Assembly (NCBI GenBank): GCA_027021325.1
Contig: JALUUN010000604.1
Span: forward strand, 1-6,237
Length of the DNA stretch: 6,237 nt
Reading direction: 5' to 3'
Origin: Planctomycetota bacterium
GTDB taxonomy: Bacteria > Planctomycetota > UBA1135
Below, in pieces: positions 5,547 through 6,237 of the stretch. The notes beneath the pieces are model-generated. The model was not told the origin of the DNA. It did not search any database and worked only from the letters and a program-made list of their open reading frames with translations. Every line of letters starts with the position of its first letter. Position 1 is the stretch's first letter. A program made the translations under genes and the position numbers.

Positions 5547-6237
5547 TCAGCCTTCGGTCTCGGGGAGGAGGGGCGCCAGGATCCGTCGTTCGCTGCCTTC
5601 GAGGAGTTCGTCGAGGCGCTGCCGCAGGAGGTACTCGCGCAGGCTTCGCTCGATCTGCGCCCGGCGCAGTTCCAGGTCCACGACGCCGCGGCTCAGGACT
5701 GATTCGATGCGCGCCAGGTAGATGTACAGATCGCCCATGATCGGGCCGCGGATCTCGTCCTCCTGGAGCATCTTGACGCCGTGGCCCTCGAAGAGGTGGC
5801 GCAGAAAGGCCTCCTCGTAGCGCTTCGTGTCCCTGCGGTTGACGAGGCCGACGGCGCCGCCGCGGCGGCGGGTACGCTCGTCGAGGCTGAATTCCTGGAC
5901 GGCGTCCTCCCAGAGGAGCTCGCCGTCGAGGAGCCGCTCCGCCACCTCTTCCAGGAGTTCGTACGCACGCCGCCGCTCCCCCTCGGTGAGGGCACGCCCG
6001 GTCTCGGGGTCGAAGAGGGGCCGGCGGATCCAGGAGACCTGGAGGTCGCAGAAGAACTCCGGGATGCTGCGCAGCATGTGGGTCCGGAGCTCGGCCGTCG
6101 AGAACTCCCGGGGCTGTTCGGCGATCAGACGAGCGCGCCACTCGATCTCCATCCGGTAGGTCACCAGGGTCCGCTCCGCGGGCTGGGGCTTGCCGTGGTC
6201 GCGGGCCCAGGCCTCGGCCTCGGCCCGCAGCTCGGCC
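5547..6237 (-). CDS. Parvulin/SurA-like peptidyl-prolyl isomerase-family protein, 5' end missing
   Basis: The frame is open to the right edge, adding 24 codons (AELRAEAEAWARDHG...) before the GTG at 6164, which is thus probably internal; 229 residues are visible. Numbered from the edge, a charged helical region (1-60) precedes a parvulin-like segment at about 70-180. There, a helix like 'LLEEVAERLLDGELLWEDAV' is followed by EFSLDERTRRRGGAVGLV, matching the parvulin pattern 'F..LA..yS.D..s...GG.LG', and by EIRGPIMGDLYIYLARI, matching 'eIsGPv.t..GyhIi.v'. A helical tail (about 185-220) follows, as in SurA/PrsA-type foldases. The first parvulin His (in 'sHIL') and the last (in 'GyHii') are replaced, here by WI and YI contexts, so isomerase activity is doubtful and a chaperone role is more likely. 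Any signal peptide would lie outside the window. Family call moderate. Confidence 0.72.
   Translation of the reverse strand, partial: AELRAEAEAWARDHGKPQPAERTLVTYRMEIEWRARLIAEQPREFSTAELRTHMLRSIPEFFCDLQVSWIRRPLFDPETGRALTEGERRRAYELLEEVAERLLDGELLWEDAVQEFSLDERTRRRGGAVGLVNRRDTKRYEEAFLRHLFEGHGVKMLQEDEIRGPIMGDLYIYLARIESVLSRGVVDLELRRAQIERSLREYLLRQRLDELLEGSERRILAPLLPETEG

Noticed and set aside
4620..5702. Plus-strand open frame of 360 codons
   Set aside because: It is antisense to ATPase 1 and crosses the gap into the parvulin-like gene; no motif or ribosome site supports it.
5032..6141. Minus-strand open frame of 369 codons
   Set aside because: It is Arg/Pro-rich and out of frame with the parvulin-like gene and ATPase 1, both of which show family motifs in their own frames.
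1..6237. Recurring 'ctccagg/caggagg'-like words on the plus strand
   Set aside because: They are irregularly spaced and fall in coding frames as Leu/Glu-rich codon pairs, so they look like codon usage rather than a repeat array or CRISPR.

Overview
The window is a very GC-rich stretch (roughly 70% by eye) in which every convincing gene lies on the minus strand. Read in transcription order (right to left) it holds seven genes: a parvulin/SurA-like protein cut by the right edge, an ABC ATPase, an ABC-2 permease, a second ABC ATPase, a second ABC-2 permease, an amidinotransferase/dimethylargininase-fold enzyme, and a membrane-anchored sulfatase/alkaline-phosphatase-superfamily enzyme cut by the left edge. 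I cannot name the organism. The GC content, the Shine-Dalgarno-type sites before some genes and the protein styles fit a free-living or environmental bacterium from a high-GC lineage (for example Acidobacteriota, Myxococcota, Gemmatimonadota or a candidate phylum), but nothing here decides between them.

Layout. At 5547-6237 is the C-terminal part of a degenerate parvulin-type foldase or chaperone. A 39-base gap (5508-5546) follows, the only intergenic space in the window. The two ABC modules come next: ATPase 1 (4554-5507), permease 1 (3667-4554), ATPase 2 (2729-3670) and permease 2 (1947-2732). Then come the guanidine-modifying-type enzyme (1048-1947) and the membrane sulfatase-like enzyme (1-1048). 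The last six genes are joined by 1- or 4-base start/stop overlaps (TGATG or ATGA), so they are almost certainly one translationally coupled transcription unit. No promoter, terminator, RNA gene, CRISPR array, insertion sequence or plus-strand gene could be supported.

How they may work together. The alternating ATPase-permease-ATPase-permease order with different partners suggests either two half-transporters or one heteromeric ABC-2 transporter that moves or extrudes something across the inner membrane. The parvulin-like protein and the enzyme domain of the sulfatase-like protein would probably act outside the cytoplasm. The amidino-enzyme has no signal peptide and should act in the cytosol on arginine or another guanidino compound. 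A functional link between these activities is inferred only from operon structure. The most notable sequence details are a Thr where sulfatases carry the formylglycine-forming Cys/Ser, a parvulin domain lacking its usual catalytic histidines, and a Gly at the Q-loop position of ATPase 2.
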